Source: Synergistaceae bacterium (lineage in GTDB: Bacteria > Synergistota > Synergistia > Synergistales > Synergistaceae). From it: a stretch of 39,288 bases of DNA. This document shows, one piece after another, positions 7,902 to 16,514 of the stretch. The stretch covers positions 1-39,288 of the forward strand of contig JAITOY010000021.1 of assembly GCA_031289775.1 (NCBI GenBank), written 5' to 3'. The notes under the pieces are model-generated. The model did no database searches, had not been told where the DNA came from, and saw only the letters and a program-made list of their open reading frames with translations. The translations under genes and the position numbers were made by a program. Numbering within the stretch: position 1 is the stretch's first letter; each line of letters starts with the position of its first letter.

Positions 7902-9578
7902 TTACATCCGCTCCGGGGCCGATATGCCCAACAGACGAAGGGCGTTCGCTATGGCGACCTTCGCCGCGGCGGTCAGGAGCAGACGGGATTTCATTACGCC
8001 CTCGGCCTCGCCCAAAACCTTCTTGCTGTTGTAGAAGGAGTGAAAAGCCTCGGCGATTTCGGAGGCGTAAAACGCGATCCTGTGAGGTTCGAGGTTCTGT
8101 GCCGCCTTTTGCACCTCCTCGGGAAAACGCAAGATCTCCTTCGCAAGACGAGCCTCGGATGGGTCGGTGAGAAGCGAGGCGTCCATCTCGCCCGATGACG
8201 GCATCGGCGCCCCGCGCGACTCGGCCTCGCGCATTATGCTGCATATCCTCGCGTGAGCGTACTGGACGTAATAAACAGGGTTCTCGGACGACGTCCTCTT
8301 TGCGACCTCGAGGTCGAACTCTAGGTGAGAATCGCATTTTCTGCCCACGAACGAAAACCTCGCCGCGTCCCTGCCAACCTCGTCCATCACCTCGCGCAAA
8401 GTGATGAACGTCCCGGCTCTCTTCGACATGGACACGGGAACTCCGTCCCTGAGCAGGCTGACAAACTGTATCAGCATGAACTCCAGGCTCTCGTCCTTGG
8501 CGCCAAGCGCCTTGTTTACGGAGCGGACGCGCGGCACATAGCCGTGATGGTCGGCCCCCCAGACGTACACGAGCTTGTCGAAACCACGCTCGTATTTATC
8601 CTGGAGGTAAGCGATGTCGGACGTGAAGTACGTAGGCGCCCCGTTGTTCCTCACGAGTACGCGGTCTTTGTCGTCGCCGAACTCCTTCGACCTGAACCAG
8701 ACGGCGTCCTCTTTGTCGTACGCGAACCCGTGTTCCTTCAGCAGCTTTATCGTCCTCGGCACTATGTCGCTTTCGTAAAGAGACTTCTCGGAGAACCAAA
8801 CGTCATAATTCACTCCGAAGTCGGCGAGATCCCTGCGTATCATGTTCATCACAGCGCCGCACGTCTCGTCCCTGAATAAACCTACCGTCTCGGCGAGCGG
8901 CTTGCCAGCGAGCGACAGGCCGTGATCGTCGTATATTTTTTTGGCTATGTCGTCGATATAGCTCCCGGGATACCCGTCCTCCGGGAAAGGGGCTTCGGAC
9001 TCTCTGCCGATAAGGGCGAAATAGCGAGACTGGGTCGATTTTCCCAAGTTCTCCATCTGGTTCCCGGCGTCGTTTATGTAATACTCGCGTTCCACTCGCC
9101 AGCCCGAGAACTCCAGCACGGAGGACATGACATCGCCCACTGCCGCGCCTCGCCCGTGCCCCAGGTGTATCGGCCCTGTCGGGTTCGCGCTGACGAACTC
9201 GACCTGTATGCGCCGCCCTGCGCCCGATTCGCCGCTCCCATAGCGGTCGCCCTCTTTTATGGCGCGCGCCGCCGCTTCGCCGATCCAGTCGCTCGTCATC
9301 GTGAAGTTCAGGAAACCTGGAGGCGCGACATCCACTGACGCAATGTCGCCTTCGGCCCGTATCCTCGACGCTATCTCGTTCGCGAGGTCAAGGGGCCTCG
9401 CGTGAAAAACTTTCGCGAGCTGCATGGCCGCGTTGGCGGCCCAGTCTCCCTGACTGTCTCGCCTGGGCCGCTCCAGCAGAACCGTAAAATCTTCCGGGAC
9501 AGAAAGACCCCTGGCCGAGGCGACCTCCCGGACTGCCTCGTGGATCAGTAAAGCAAGCTGCTCCTTTTTGTCATACAT
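7902..9578 (-). CDS. argS: Arginyl-tRNA synthetase
   Basis: A 558-aa class I synthetase that charges tRNA-Arg in the cytoplasm. Visible in order: an N-terminal Add-1-type domain (FTVLLERPRRDSQGDWAANAAMQLAK), the HIGH signature as SANPTGPIHLGHGRG near residue 135, the central catalytic region with VWGADHHGYVPRV, a KMSKS-equivalent SMSKRAGTFITLREV near 385, and the C-terminal DALR anticodon-binding domain (YYVQYAHARICSI near 437 to the end LRLLGISAPERM). Length is normal. ATG 9578 follows GGAGG at 7-nt spacing. A strong promoter is 33 bp upstream; argS and the divIC-like gene form its transcript. No T-box leader is present: the leader is only about 25 nt. Confidence 0.97.
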   Translation of the reverse strand: MYDKKEQLALLIHEAVREVASARGLSVPEDFTVLLERPRRDSQGDWAANAAMQLAKVFHARPLDLANEIASRIRAEGDIASVDVAPPGFLNFTMTSDWIGEAAARAIKEGDRYGSGESGAGRRIQVEFVSANPTGPIHLGHGRGAAVGDVMSSVLEFSGWRVEREYYINDAGNQMENLGKSTQSRYFALIGRESEAPFPEDGYPGSYIDDIAKKIYDDHGLSLAGKPLAETVGLFRDETCGAVMNMIRRDLADFGVNYDVWFSEKSLYESDIVPRTIKLLKEHGFAYDKEDAVWFRSKEFGDDKDRVLVRNNGAPTYFTSDIAYLQDKYERGFDKLVYVWGADHHGYVPRVRSVNKALGAKDESLEFMLIQFVSLLRDGVPVSMSKRAGTFITLREVMDEVGRDAARFSFVGRKCDSHLEFDLEVAKRTSSENPVYYVQYAHARICSIMREAESRGAPMPSSGEMDASLLTDPSEARLAKEILRFPEEVQKAAQNLEPHRIAFYASEIAEAFHSFYNSKKVLGEAEGVMKSRLLLTAAAKVAIANALRLLGISAPERM

Positions 9579-9610
9579 ACAAATACCTCCACTGATTTAA
9601 GGAAGGGTTG

Positions 9611-9639
9611 ATTATAAATATTTTGGGCGATCCTGTCAG
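9611..9639 (-). promoter_or_regulatory. Sigma70-type promoter of argS
   Basis: On the minus strand: CTGACA (9639-9634), a 17-nt spacer, then TATAAT (9616-9611). It lies between the stop of the upstream exported-protein gene (9654) and argS, giving a leader of roughly 25 nt. Confidence 0.82.
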
Positions 9640-9653
9640 CATCAGCGCTTCCT

Positions 9654-11489
9654 CTATTTCCTTATCGGCACAGTTACCTCCGACCATCCGACGGCGAGAG
9701 CGAGCTGGTCTGAAATGCGGCCCGTCAGAGCCGCGTCGATCACGGCGGAACGCACCGTCCACTTCGAGGACGCGTCCACTCTGCCGCTTTTCTCCCAATA
9801 TACGATAGACTCGTCCAACGCGATTCTGTCGTCTCCGTGCCGCGTCTTCCCAGGAAGGGCAAAAGCCTTGTAACCCTTGGGGACGGATATCGCCGTGCTC
9901 TGCTCAAACACGAACGGGAACCTGAACGAAAAAGCCTCGCCGCCGGCGGGAATTTCCGCAAACGACACGGGCAGGCCGCTCGGCATCCGCACCAGGATGT
10001 TGCCGCCAGAGACTATCCCAATGGGCGCCTTCACTCCGAACGCAAGGCGCATACCATTCCCGGATGCCCTGACTGAGAGAGGCTCCATGCTCATGCCGGG
10101 GAGGGCGAACGATATGCTCTTCAATATCTCATCCGCGGCGTTCTCCAAGGTGACGGAGTTCCCCATGGAAAAAACGTTCGCCCATGCCCCTGTTATCGTG
10201 ATATCCAGCGACCCAGAGGCCATGCCGTTTTCGTCGATGCCAAGCTTCCACTGCTGAGTCAGGAGGTTGTCTGACGCGCTTCCCCTCGGCAGGACTATCC
10301 TGCGAACCTCCGCCCCCTCCATGCGATATACCGACGCCCCGTAAAGGGAGGGCGGCAGTTTGCCGAAATCCGCCGCGCCCGCCGTGAAGTAGGCGTCCGG
10401 TGAGCCATCCCGCCCTATGAGCAGCACCGGCTCGCGCCACAGACCCTTAGCGCCCGGGCCGTCCTGATTCACCGGCATCTTCTGGCTCCAGAACACCTTG
10501 ACGTCGTACCCGAGGGTCTCCAGCCATTTGGCGGCCGTCAGCGTCCCCTCCCACGCCGAGAGGCGCGGGGCGCCTCCGGCCGGCTCAACCGCGCGCACAA
10601 GAATGCGGCCGGAGTACGCGCCGTCGTCGCCCGTTACCCTGTCGCGCATGTAAGAGGCGATCCTGTCGCCGATCTTCTGAAGGCCCACCGAGCCGACAGA
10701 GCCGACAGAGAATATCTCCTTCGGAAGGGGCGGCGCGACAAATGACCTCTCGAGATCGCGAAGCTCCGAAAGGTGCAAAGACATGCCCTTTCGCAGACTG
10801 AAGACAAGCATCGGCGGATATCCGTCGAGCAGGCCCGAACTCTTCCACACCGGCTGGTTCAAAACTTTCCATACTATACGCTCGACGCCATACTCGACGC
10901 TGCGCTCCGGGTTGCGAACTCCAGTCCCCTGCCAGTAGAAAGCTATATCCTGCGGAATTTCGACCTCGACGCGCTGCTCCCAGACCGGCAGCTCGTCCGC
11001 CAGCACAAGGAGGTCGTCCATATAATATTTCTTCGGACTCACGAATTTCGTCTCAACGGCAACGAGACACCCCGAAGCCTCCCTCGGGATGACGACCCTG
11101 GCAAAACGTTCGCCCTCCCCGGCGGGTAAGACCTCGAGAACGCCGTTTTTCTCGCCGCTTGCGGGATCGTGCCATGAAGCCTCCAAAATCTCGAAAGACT
11201 CGCCTGGCGAGTTCTCTAAAAGCAGTTGTTCAGGAATGGCGCCGCCGCGCTCCGCGATGACGATGAGGCGCCTGTGGTTTTTCTCCATATCGCCGTCTGG
11301 CCGAAGCAAATAGCGGCGAGAGCTGAGCCATATTATCCCCTCAAAGTCGGGGAAAGCGGCGAGAGACGGCGCTTCGCCCGACAATCTCAGCACGTCGCTT
11401 TTTATGTCCCACTCCGCGCCTGCCGCCGGCAACGAGAGGGACAAAACAAAAACCGCCAAAATAGCCCTTAAAACAAGTCTTCGCCTCAT
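9654..11489 (-). CDS. Exported protein of uncertain family, possibly DUF3857/transglutaminase-related
   Basis: A 611-aa protein with a clear signal peptide (MRRRLVLRAILAVFVLSLSLPAAGAEW, cleaved after AGA). The first ~200 residues have a beta-sandwich pattern with a DUF3857-like flavour: RRYLLRPDGDMEKNHRRLIVI, a long pairing of E-rich strands, VWEQRVEVEIPQDIAFYW, and VERIVWKVLNQP. The middle (about 275-345, KIGDRIASYMRDRVTGDD..WEGTLTAAKWLETLGYDVKVFW) occupies the place of a transglutaminase-like fold, but I see no Cys-His-Asp triad. The end is beta-rich. A 9-bp tandem repeat at about 10690-10708 encodes SVGSVGSVG. ATG 11489 has GGAGG 8 nt upstream. It lies 72 bp after secA in the same orientation. 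The family link is tentative; the export signal is solid. Confidence 0.6.
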   Translation of the reverse strand: MRRRLVLRAILAVFVLSLSLPAAGAEWDIKSDVLRLSGEAPSLAAFPDFEGIIWLSSRRYLLRPDGDMEKNHRRLIVIAERGGAIPEQLLLENSPGESFEILEASWHDPASGEKNGVLEVLPAGEGERFARVVIPREASGCLVAVETKFVSPKKYYMDDLLVLADELPVWEQRVEVEIPQDIAFYWQGTGVRNPERSVEYGVERIVWKVLNQPVWKSSGLLDGYPPMLVFSLRKGMSLHLSELRDLERSFVAPPLPKEIFSVGSVGSVGLQKIGDRIASYMRDRVTGDDGAYSGRILVRAVEPAGGAPRLSAWEGTLTAAKWLETLGYDVKVFWSQKMPVNQDGPGAKGLWREPVLLIGRDGSPDAYFTAGAADFGKLPPSLYGASVYRMEGAEVRRIVLPRGSASDNLLTQQWKLGIDENGMASGSLDITITGAWANVFSMGNSVTLENAADEILKSISFALPGMSMEPLSVRASGNGMRLAFGVKAPIGIVSGGNILVRMPSGLPVSFAEIPAGGEAFSFRFPFVFEQSTAISVPKGYKAFALPGKTRHGDDRIALDESIVYWEKSGRVDASSKWTVRSAVIDAALTGRISDQLALAVGWSEVTVPIRK

Positions 11490-11561
11490 TAAGTAAACCT
11501 CCGCAGTCGATTAGATTTAAGGAAGTGCGGGCCTCTAACGATAAATCACGAGTCGGCGCGC

Positions 11562-14246
11562 TCATTGCGCGGGCTCGGCCTTCTGCGGCTCTCTTCCGTG
11601 ACAGTGTTTGTATTTTTTGCCGCTGCCGCAGGGACATGGGTCGTTCCTCCCTATCTTCGGGCCCTTGTGAATCGGCTGAGGTTTTGCGCCGAGCGCGGCA
11701 TTCTCCTCGTCGCTTCGGGCGCCTGGGAGAAGCATCTCCCGGCTCTCCCTCATCGCCCTTCTCTGCGGCCTGTCTTCCGTAACGACCGTCACTCGCAGCG
11801 CGTACTCCGTAATCTTCTCCCGCACGCTCTGGAGCATCAGCTGAAACAGGTTGAAAGACTCGAACTGATACTCGAGCAGAGGATCCTTCTGGCCTATCGC
11901 CCTGAGGCCGATGCCGCGCCTCAGTTCGTCCATGCTGAGGAGGTGCTCCCTCCAGTTCGTGTCGAGAGCCTGTAAGAGTATATACCTAAAGAGCTTTTGC
12001 GACGTATCGTCGCCAAGCTCGGCCGTCTTCCCTCCAAAGCGCTCACGCAGGAGCTCGCGCATTTTTCCCGTCGCCGGTTCAAGCTCCTCCCGCGTCGAGA
12101 CGTCCTTCAGCGGCTCTTCGATGCCGGGCCAGAACAGCGACTTCAGGCGCAGCTCCGCAGAGTGGATGTCCGGCTCATCCGGGTTCGCGAATATCTTCTC
12201 GGGGTCGGCGGCCGCGGAAAGCGTGTCGTCGAGGATATTCCACGTGCGCTCCCTGATGCCGTCGTCCGCCAATATGGCCTCGCGCTCCTTGTATACGGCC
12301 TCGCGCTGTTTATTCATGACGTTGTCGTACGAGAGGAGCTGTTTGCGGATGTCGAAGTGCATGGATTCGACTTTCTTCTGCGCTCCCTCTATGGTTCTGT
12401 TGAGCAGCGGGTGCTCTATCGACTCGCCTTCGGCCATGCCGAGCTTCGTCATGACGCTCTGTACGCGCTCGCCGCCAAACAGCCTGAGCAGGTCGTCGTC
12501 GAGCGCCACGTAAAACCTGCTCTCGCCGGGGTCGCCCTGTCTGCCGGATCGCCCTCGGAGCTGGTTGTCTATCCGTCGCGACTCGTGACGCTCCGCGCCG
12601 ACTATCCTGAGCCCGCCCAGCCCGACGACCTTCTCGTGTTCATCGGCGCACTTGGCCCTGAACTCGGCGAGAAGCTTCTCATACTCTGTGGCGCCTTGCT
12701 CGAGACCTAGTTTCGCCGCGGCCTCCCTCGCCATGAACTCGTAGTTTCCGCCGAGGACTATGTCGGTGCCTCGCCCAGCCATGTTCGTGGCGACTGTGAC
12801 CGCACCGAACCGCCCAGCCTGGGCGACGATCGCGGCCTCCCTGTCGTGGACTTTCGCGTTCAGCACGTTATGGGAGACCTTGCGGGCCTTGAGGAGCCTG
12901 CTCATCCTCTCAGAGTTCTCTATCGAGGACGTGCCGACGAGCACGGGCTGACCCGTCTTGTGGCTCTCCTCCACCTCGTTCGCCACCGCGTTGAATTTCT
13001 CCTGTTTCGTGCGGAAGATGGCGTCCGGGTTGTCGATCCTTATCATTGGAACGTGGGTCGGTATCGTCACGACGTCGAGGCCGTATATCTCCTTGAACTC
13101 CTCCGCTTCGGTTAGGGCTGTGCCGGTCATCCCCGACAGCCTGTCGTAAAGCCTGAAGTAGTTCTGGAGGGTTATCGTAGCCAGCGTCTGGTTCTCCTTG
13201 CCTATCCTGACGCGCTCCTTCGCCTCTATGGCCTGGTGCAGCCCCTCGGAGTACCGCCGGCCTATCATCTGGCGCCCGGTGAACTCGTCTATTATGACGA
13301 CCTCGCCGCCGCTCACGACGTAGTGGATGTCCCTCTGAAAAAGGTTGTGCGCTTTGAGGCTCTGCGTTATTTTGTGAGCCAGCTCCGTGTTGGCGTAATC
13401 CGTGAACAAATCCGGCAGTTTCAGCAGCGACTCGCAGTGCCCTATGCCGTCCTCCGTGAGAGCGATGTTGCGCTCCTTCTCGTCGACCTCGAAATCCGCG
13501 TCCTTGCGCAGCGAACGGGCGACAGAGTCCGCGACCTTGTAAGGCTCGACGTTGTCCTCGGATGGGCCGGAGATTATGAGCGGCGTCCGCGCCTCGTCTA
13601 TCAGGATCGAGTCTACCTCGTCGACGATGCAGAAGTTATGTCCCCTCTGCACCTGAGCCTCTATGGAGTGAGCCATGTTGTCGCGCAGATAGTCGAAGCC
13701 GAACTCGCTGTTCGTCCCGTACGTAATGTCGGCCCTGTATGCCGCGTATCGCTCCTCCGGCGACATAAACGGGTATATCACGCCGACCGTGAGCCCCATG
13801 CCGTTGTAGATCGGCGACATCCACTCCGCGTCGCGCTTCGCCAGGTAGTCGTTGACCGTCACGACGTGCACTCCCTTGCCCTCCATCGCGTTCAGGACGA
13901 CGGCGAGCGTCGCGACGAGCGTCTTTCCCTCGCCTGTCTTCATCTCGGCTATTTTATGCTCGTGGAGCGCCATCCCTCCGATGAACTGCTCGTCGAAGTG
14001 CGACATGCCCAGCGTCCGCTTCGAAACTTCCCTCACCCTTGCGAACACCTCGGGCAATATGCCGTCCAAGCTCTCGCCTTCGTCGACCCGCGCCCGAAAC
14101 AAAGCCAAAGAACCGATCAACGCCTCGTCGGACAGTTTTCCCACGTCGCTCCCGAGAAGCCCTATATCCTCCGCCCTTTCGCGATACCGCACAATCATTC
14201 TATCGTTGGAGTCAAACCCCAAGGCCTTTATCAAGCCTTTAAACAT
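11562..14246 (-). CDS. secA: Preprotein translocase ATPase SecA
   Basis: The motor that pushes secretory proteins through SecYEG; cytoplasmic and peripheral membrane. Domains in order: NBD1 with Walker [10 protein letters not shown] (about residue 105) and the [12 protein letters not shown] motor motif; the preprotein cross-linking domain; NBD2 with [12 protein letters not shown] and [15 protein letters not shown]; the helical scaffold and wing; and a C-terminal zinc SEC-C motif ([17 protein letters not shown]) that binds SecB or ribosomes. Start choice: the longest frame begins with GTG 14252, but GGGAGG (14260-14255) is only 2 nt from it and 8 nt from ATG 14246. ATG 14246, giving [11 protein letters not shown] and 894 aa, is therefore preferred. 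Confidence 0.97.
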   Translation of the reverse strand: MFKGLIKALGFDSNDRMIVRYRERAEDIGLLGSDVGKLSDEALIGSLALFRARVDEGESLDGILPEVFARVREVSKRTLGMSHFDEQFIGGMALHEHKIAEMKTGEGKTLVATLAVVLNAMEGKGVHVVTVNDYLAKRDAEWMSPIYNGMGLTVGVIYPFMSPEERYAAYRADITYGTNSEFGFDYLRDNMAHSIEAQVQRGHNFCIVDEVDSILIDEARTPLIISGPSEDNVEPYKVADSVARSLRKDADFEVDEKERNIALTEDGIGHCESLLKLPDLFTDYANTELAHKITQSLKAHNLFQRDIHYVVSGGEVVIIDEFTGRQMIGRRYSEGLHQAIEAKERVRIGKENQTLATITLQNYFRLYDRLSGMTGTALTEAEEFKEIYGLDVVTIPTHVPMIRIDNPDAIFRTKQEKFNAVANEVEESHKTGQPVLVGTSSIENSERMSRLLKARKVSHNVLNAKVHDREAAIVAQAGRFGAVTVATNMAGRGTDIVLGGNYEFMAREAAAKLGLEQGATEYEKLLAEFRAKCADEHEKVVGLGGLRIVGAERHESRRIDNQLRGRSGRQGDPGESRFYVALDDDLLRLFGGERVQSVMTKLGMAEGESIEHPLLNRTIEGAQKKVESMHFDIRKQLLSYDNVMNKQREAVYKEREAILADDGIRERTWNILDDTLSAAADPEKIFANPDEPDIHSAELRLKSLFWPGIEEPLKDVSTREELEPATGKMRELLRERFGGKTAELGDDTSQKLFRYILLQALDTNWREHLLSMDELRRGIGLRAIGQKDPLLEYQFESFNLFQLMLQSVREKITEYALRVTVVTEDRPQRRAMRESREMLLPGARSDEENAALGAKPQPIHKGPKIGRNDPCPCGSGKKYKHCHGREPQKAEPAQ

Positions 14247-14292
14247 AGTCACAACCTCCCAAGCCGGGGAAAAATAGCGGAATACCAGCAGG

Positions 14293-14304
14293 CGTATTCT
14301 ACCA
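14293..14304 (-). promoter_or_regulatory. Possible extended -10 promoter of secA
   Basis: The minus strand reads TGGTAGAAT (14304-14296), an extended -10 element with no good -35 at 17-18 nt. It is about 50 nt upstream of the secA start. Weak evidence, but it is the only -10-like site I saw near the gene. Confidence 0.35.
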
Positions 14305-14503
14305 CACCATCAACCTCAAGGCCTGATGAATGTTGAATAACCTCACGTGATTTACGAAGGGCGCGCATTTTTCGTAAGTTTTTAGTATGTATTCTATATG
14401 AATTGTTTAAATTAAAAATCAGCAATTTATTCTAAATAATATAAGGATATTTTACGATTATAAATATACGAGACCTTGAGATTATAAGTGTGCAAAAAAT
14501 AAA
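14305..14503. other. AT-rich intergenic stretch, no gene seen
   Basis: From about 14340 the sequence is strongly AT-rich (runs such as TTTAAATTAAAAAT and CTAAATAATATAAGG), unlike the GC-rich flanks. Short ORFs here on both strands lack ribosome sites and coding character. Such composition is typical of regulatory or acquired DNA. I see no tRNA or structured RNA in it. Confidence 0.6.
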
Positions 14504-14551
14504 CTACAGCCTTGACACTTTTTACGCTGACGTCATAATGCTTCGCTGTAG
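14504..14551 (+). promoter_or_regulatory. Strong promoter enclosed by an inverted repeat, with an operator-like palindrome
   Basis: TTGACA (14512-14517, perfect -35) and CATAAT (14534-14539, 5 of 6 for -10) are 16 nt apart. The promoter is bracketed by a perfect 7-bp inverted repeat, CTACAGC (14504-14510) and GCTGTAG (14545-14551). The 8-bp palindrome TGACGTCA (14528-14535) overlaps the -10. This layout suggests repression or autoregulation, which is inference. It reads toward the small gene at 14598. Confidence 0.75.
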
Positions 14552-14597
14552 AAACCAGAAGAAAAACAAGACATGAGTAGTTAGGGGGTGAACTGTT

Positions 14598-14882
14598 ATA
14601 AAGTGTAAAGATACTGCCGCCGCACTGCATGACGTACTCAAATCCATCGCGACGAAACCGCCTTTGAGAAATGGCCAGTCGTCGTTCGCGTCGCTCGTAA
14701 AGATGGGCTATGATGACATCAAGGAGCTTCGCAGCAAAGGTTATAGCTTCAAATGCATCATGGACGAGCTTATCAAGGCAGACTTTTTCCCTGAGGGGTC
14801 AGACCCAAAATATCTCTGCCAGGCGTTCGCAAGAGAGAAACGCAAACAAGAGACACAAAACAACGATCAGGACTTAAACTAG
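14598..14882 (+). CDS. Small basic helix-turn-helix-like protein without a canonical start codon
   Basis: The open frame runs from a TGA at 14589 to the stop at 14880-14882. The first usual start codon in frame is TTG 14664, which has no ribosome site and would remove a well-formed segment (AALHDVLKSIATKPPLRNG). A strong Shine-Dalgarno (AGGGGG, 14583-14588) points to a start near 14598, where the codon is ATA. Either a rare ATA start is used, or a base change or frameshift has removed the start. The core (GYDDIKELRSKGYSFKCIMDELI) looks like an HTH of the type seen in small mobilisation or recombinase accessory proteins; that link is a weak impression, not a family assignment. Base composition is less GC-rich than the neighbours. 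The product would be 94 aa from ATA or 72 aa from TTG. Confidence 0.55.
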   Translation: MKCKDTAAALHDVLKSIATKPPLRNGQSSFASLVKMGYDDIKELRSKGYSFKCIMDELIKADFFPEGSDPKYLCQAFAREKRKQETQNNDQDLN

Positions 14883-14982
14883 CGGAAGGCTGATTTATCG
14901 AAAAAACGCCGGAAGCGAACTAACCAGCGTTTCGCTGTGGTTCCAATTGCAATGCGCCAAAATCATCAAAACAAGGGCCGGG

Positions 14983-15021
14983 CACATCGTAGGGGCGAAC
15001 CTATGTGTTCGCCCCGTTCCA
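14983..15021 (+). repeat. 39-bp direct repeat, copy 1, with internal 9-bp inverted repeat
   Basis: An exact match to 15106-15144. Inside, GGGGCGAAC (14992-15000) and GTTCGCCCC (15007-15015) form a perfect hairpin with loop CTATGT. It is followed by degenerate units of about 17 bp (TGTTCGCCCCGTCCCAC, GCATCCGCCCCGTCCCA) up to about 15058. Confidence 0.9.
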
Positions 15022-15105
15022 TGTGTTCGCCCCGTCCCACGCATCCGCCCCGTCCCAGACACGCAGGTCCGGGGGCGGACACGATCGTTTTAAACCATTG
15101 GATAA

Positions 15106-15144
15106 CACATCGTAGGGGCGAACCTATGTGTTCGCCCCGTTCCA
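15106..15144 (+). repeat. 39-bp direct repeat, copy 2
   Basis: Identical to 14983-15021 over 39 bases and containing the same hairpin. It is followed by degenerate units (GCATCCGCCACGTCCCAC, GCATTCGCCACGG) ending in GTCCGCCCCTACG (15191-15203), whose last ten bases are the inverse of the opening CGTAGGGGCG at 14988. The whole block is thus bounded by inverted ends. Confidence 0.9.
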
Positions 15145-15203
15145 CGCATCCGCCACGTCCCACGCATTCGCCACGGGGGCGGACACGCAGGTCCGCCCCT
15201 ACG

Positions 15204-15359
15204 TTTGTGATTATTGCGTGGAAATGGTTTGGCATGATAATAAATTGTTGCGGGCTAATATCGGCGAATTTCAACGCTAATTCCGCATACCATTTTTCCA
15301 CCATACATCCTGCGGGATTCTATTAAATTCAGCCATTCACAATATTTCCAATTTTTACC
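15204..15359. other. Intergenic tail of the transposase remnant
   Basis: Bases 15204-15304 are the N-terminal coding part of the transposase remnant on the minus strand. Bases 15305-15359 hold nothing I can identify and no T-rich hairpin to end the DUF362 transcript. Confidence 0.5.
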
Positions 15360-16514
15360 TCATTCCGGCCATATCCTGCCGGCTAGGGAGGCGAGGAAAT
15401 TTTTGCTCACCGTCATCGCGCCGGTCGGGCACATCTCGTGACAGCAGAGGCACTTTACGCAGGTCTCGCTTTTTATGGAGGGATACTCCGATGAACACCC
15501 GCCTATGGCGTCCACCGGGCAGACCTGTCTGCATATCGAACAGCGCACGCACTTTTCACGCTCAAGCTTGGGCGAAAGGGACACAAGGCCATGCGCGGCC
15601 CCCCTGAGAAAAACCGGCAACAAACGCAAGGCCCCGCCCGATTTTTTGAAGCCGTAGGACGGGAGGTCGCTCCAGACGGCGCCTTCGAGCGCAATGTCAG
15701 CGCGGCTCGACGGCCCTATCCCGCGAGCGGAGGCCGCGCGCAGGAGCGGTATCGAAAGCGGGTCGGAGTAACACATTATGAGGGCCGCGACCCAGTCGAC
15801 AGCAAGGGCGTTTCGACCGGCCAGAAGCCAGCCTGTAGCCCTCGGTTTCCCATGCGTCGGGCCGTCGCCCTCCATGCTCGTTATGGCGTCCATTACGTTG
15901 AATTCGGGCGGCCTTATGACGAAGAGATCGGTTATGGCGTTCGCGAGGCGCCTCTGTGACGATGACTGGTGACACCTCTTCCTCGTGGCTATGTCGGCTG
16001 TCCCGAAGATGTTTTTTATGCAGCCGCTCATCTCCGTCTCGACATGGGTCTTCAGCTTGGCCGCGTTAATGACGTACGGCGCGTCGAGATACCTCGACGC
16101 TATCCTCGCTTCGGAAAGCGCGCGAAACGACTCGCTCCGAGTCACCCTCGCGCCTTTGTCGGACAAAAGACCCACGCTCACCCCGTCCCCGGACAGGGCT
16201 TTTATCCCCGTCGACTTCAGAAGGTGCTCCTTGTTTGTGTATATATACCCTGGGTTGTCCGCGATATGAACCGTCTTGCCGGCGGACGCGATCTCGCCGG
16301 CAAGGGCGCGCAGCACCTCTGGGTGCGTCGTGACAGCTTTATCCGGCGCCGCTGGGGACAGCATGTTCGCCTTTACAAGAACCTCGCCGCAATCAGCCTC
16401 CGGCAGCCCTCCCGCGCGCGATATCGCGAGGCTCAGGGCGTCGCGCACCTCGTCCGGGCCGTAGCTTTCACAGCGCGCCGCCCCTACCGTGAATTTTTCG
16501 CTCACAGCGCTCAT
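15360..16514 (-). CDS. DUF362 protein with two C-terminal [4Fe-4S] clusters
   Basis: A 384-aa iron-sulfur protein. Residues about 20-300 are the DUF362 domain: VLVKANMLSPAAPDKAVTTHPEVL, IADNPGY, NAAKLKTHVETEMSGCIKNIFG, and MDAITSMEGDGPTHGK. From about 320 there are two ferredoxin motifs, CVRCSICRQVCP and CVKCLCCHEMCP (each CxxCxxCxxxCP), for two [4Fe-4S] clusters. The enzymatic function of DUF362 ferredoxins is unknown; electron transfer is the safe inference. ATG 16514 overlaps the nth stop as ATGA, so the genes are coupled; the longer frame starting at 16652 lies inside nth and is rejected. It is last in the lon-like/nth/DUF362 operon. Confidence 0.88.
   Translation of the reverse strand: MSAVSEKFTVGAARCESYGPDEVRDALSLAISRAGGLPEADCGEVLVKANMLSPAAPDKAVTTHPEVLRALAGEIASAGKTVHIADNPGYIYTNKEHLLKSTGIKALSGDGVSVGLLSDKGARVTRSESFRALSEARIASRYLDAPYVINAAKLKTHVETEMSGCIKNIFGTADIATRKRCHQSSSQRRLANAITDLFVIRPPEFNVMDAITSMEGDGPTHGKPRATGWLLAGRNALAVDWVAALIMCYSDPLSIPLLRAASARGIGPSSRADIALEGAVWSDLPSYGFKKSGGALRLLPVFLRGAAHGLVSLSPKLEREKCVRCSICRQVCPVDAIGGCSSEYPSIKSETCVKCLCCHEMCPTGAMTVSKNFLASLAGRIWPE

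Larger units (their letters stand above)
14966..15304 (-). pseudogene. Remnant of a REP-associated (Y1/HUH) transposase
   Basis: The minus-strand frame reads MVEKWYAELALKFADISPQQ, then FIIMPNHFHAIITN, which is the HUH-type metal-binding motif of Y1/RAYT transposases, then repeat-derived residues (VGADLRVRP, GEHIGSPLRC) and VIQWFKTIV, a motif that follows the HUH region in intact relatives. The N-terminal portion is gone (an in-frame TAG lies 5 codons upstream of the first ATG), and after VIQWFKTIV the frame runs into another repeat copy, so the part that should hold the catalytic Tyr is missing. It is therefore inactive. The family ties this locus to palindromic-repeat mobilisation. Confidence 0.75.

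Noticed and set aside
13236..14336. 366-aa open frame on the plus strand opposite secA
   Set aside because: Antisense shadow; the secA frame is unambiguous and this frame has no domain or ribosome site.
14253..14503. tRNA or structured RNA in the AT-rich gap
   Set aside because: No cloverleaf, T-loop or stable hairpin was found by eye.
14983..15203. CRISPR-like direct repeats
   Set aside because: Only two long copies, no regular spacers, and each repeat is a hairpin in a transposase remnant.
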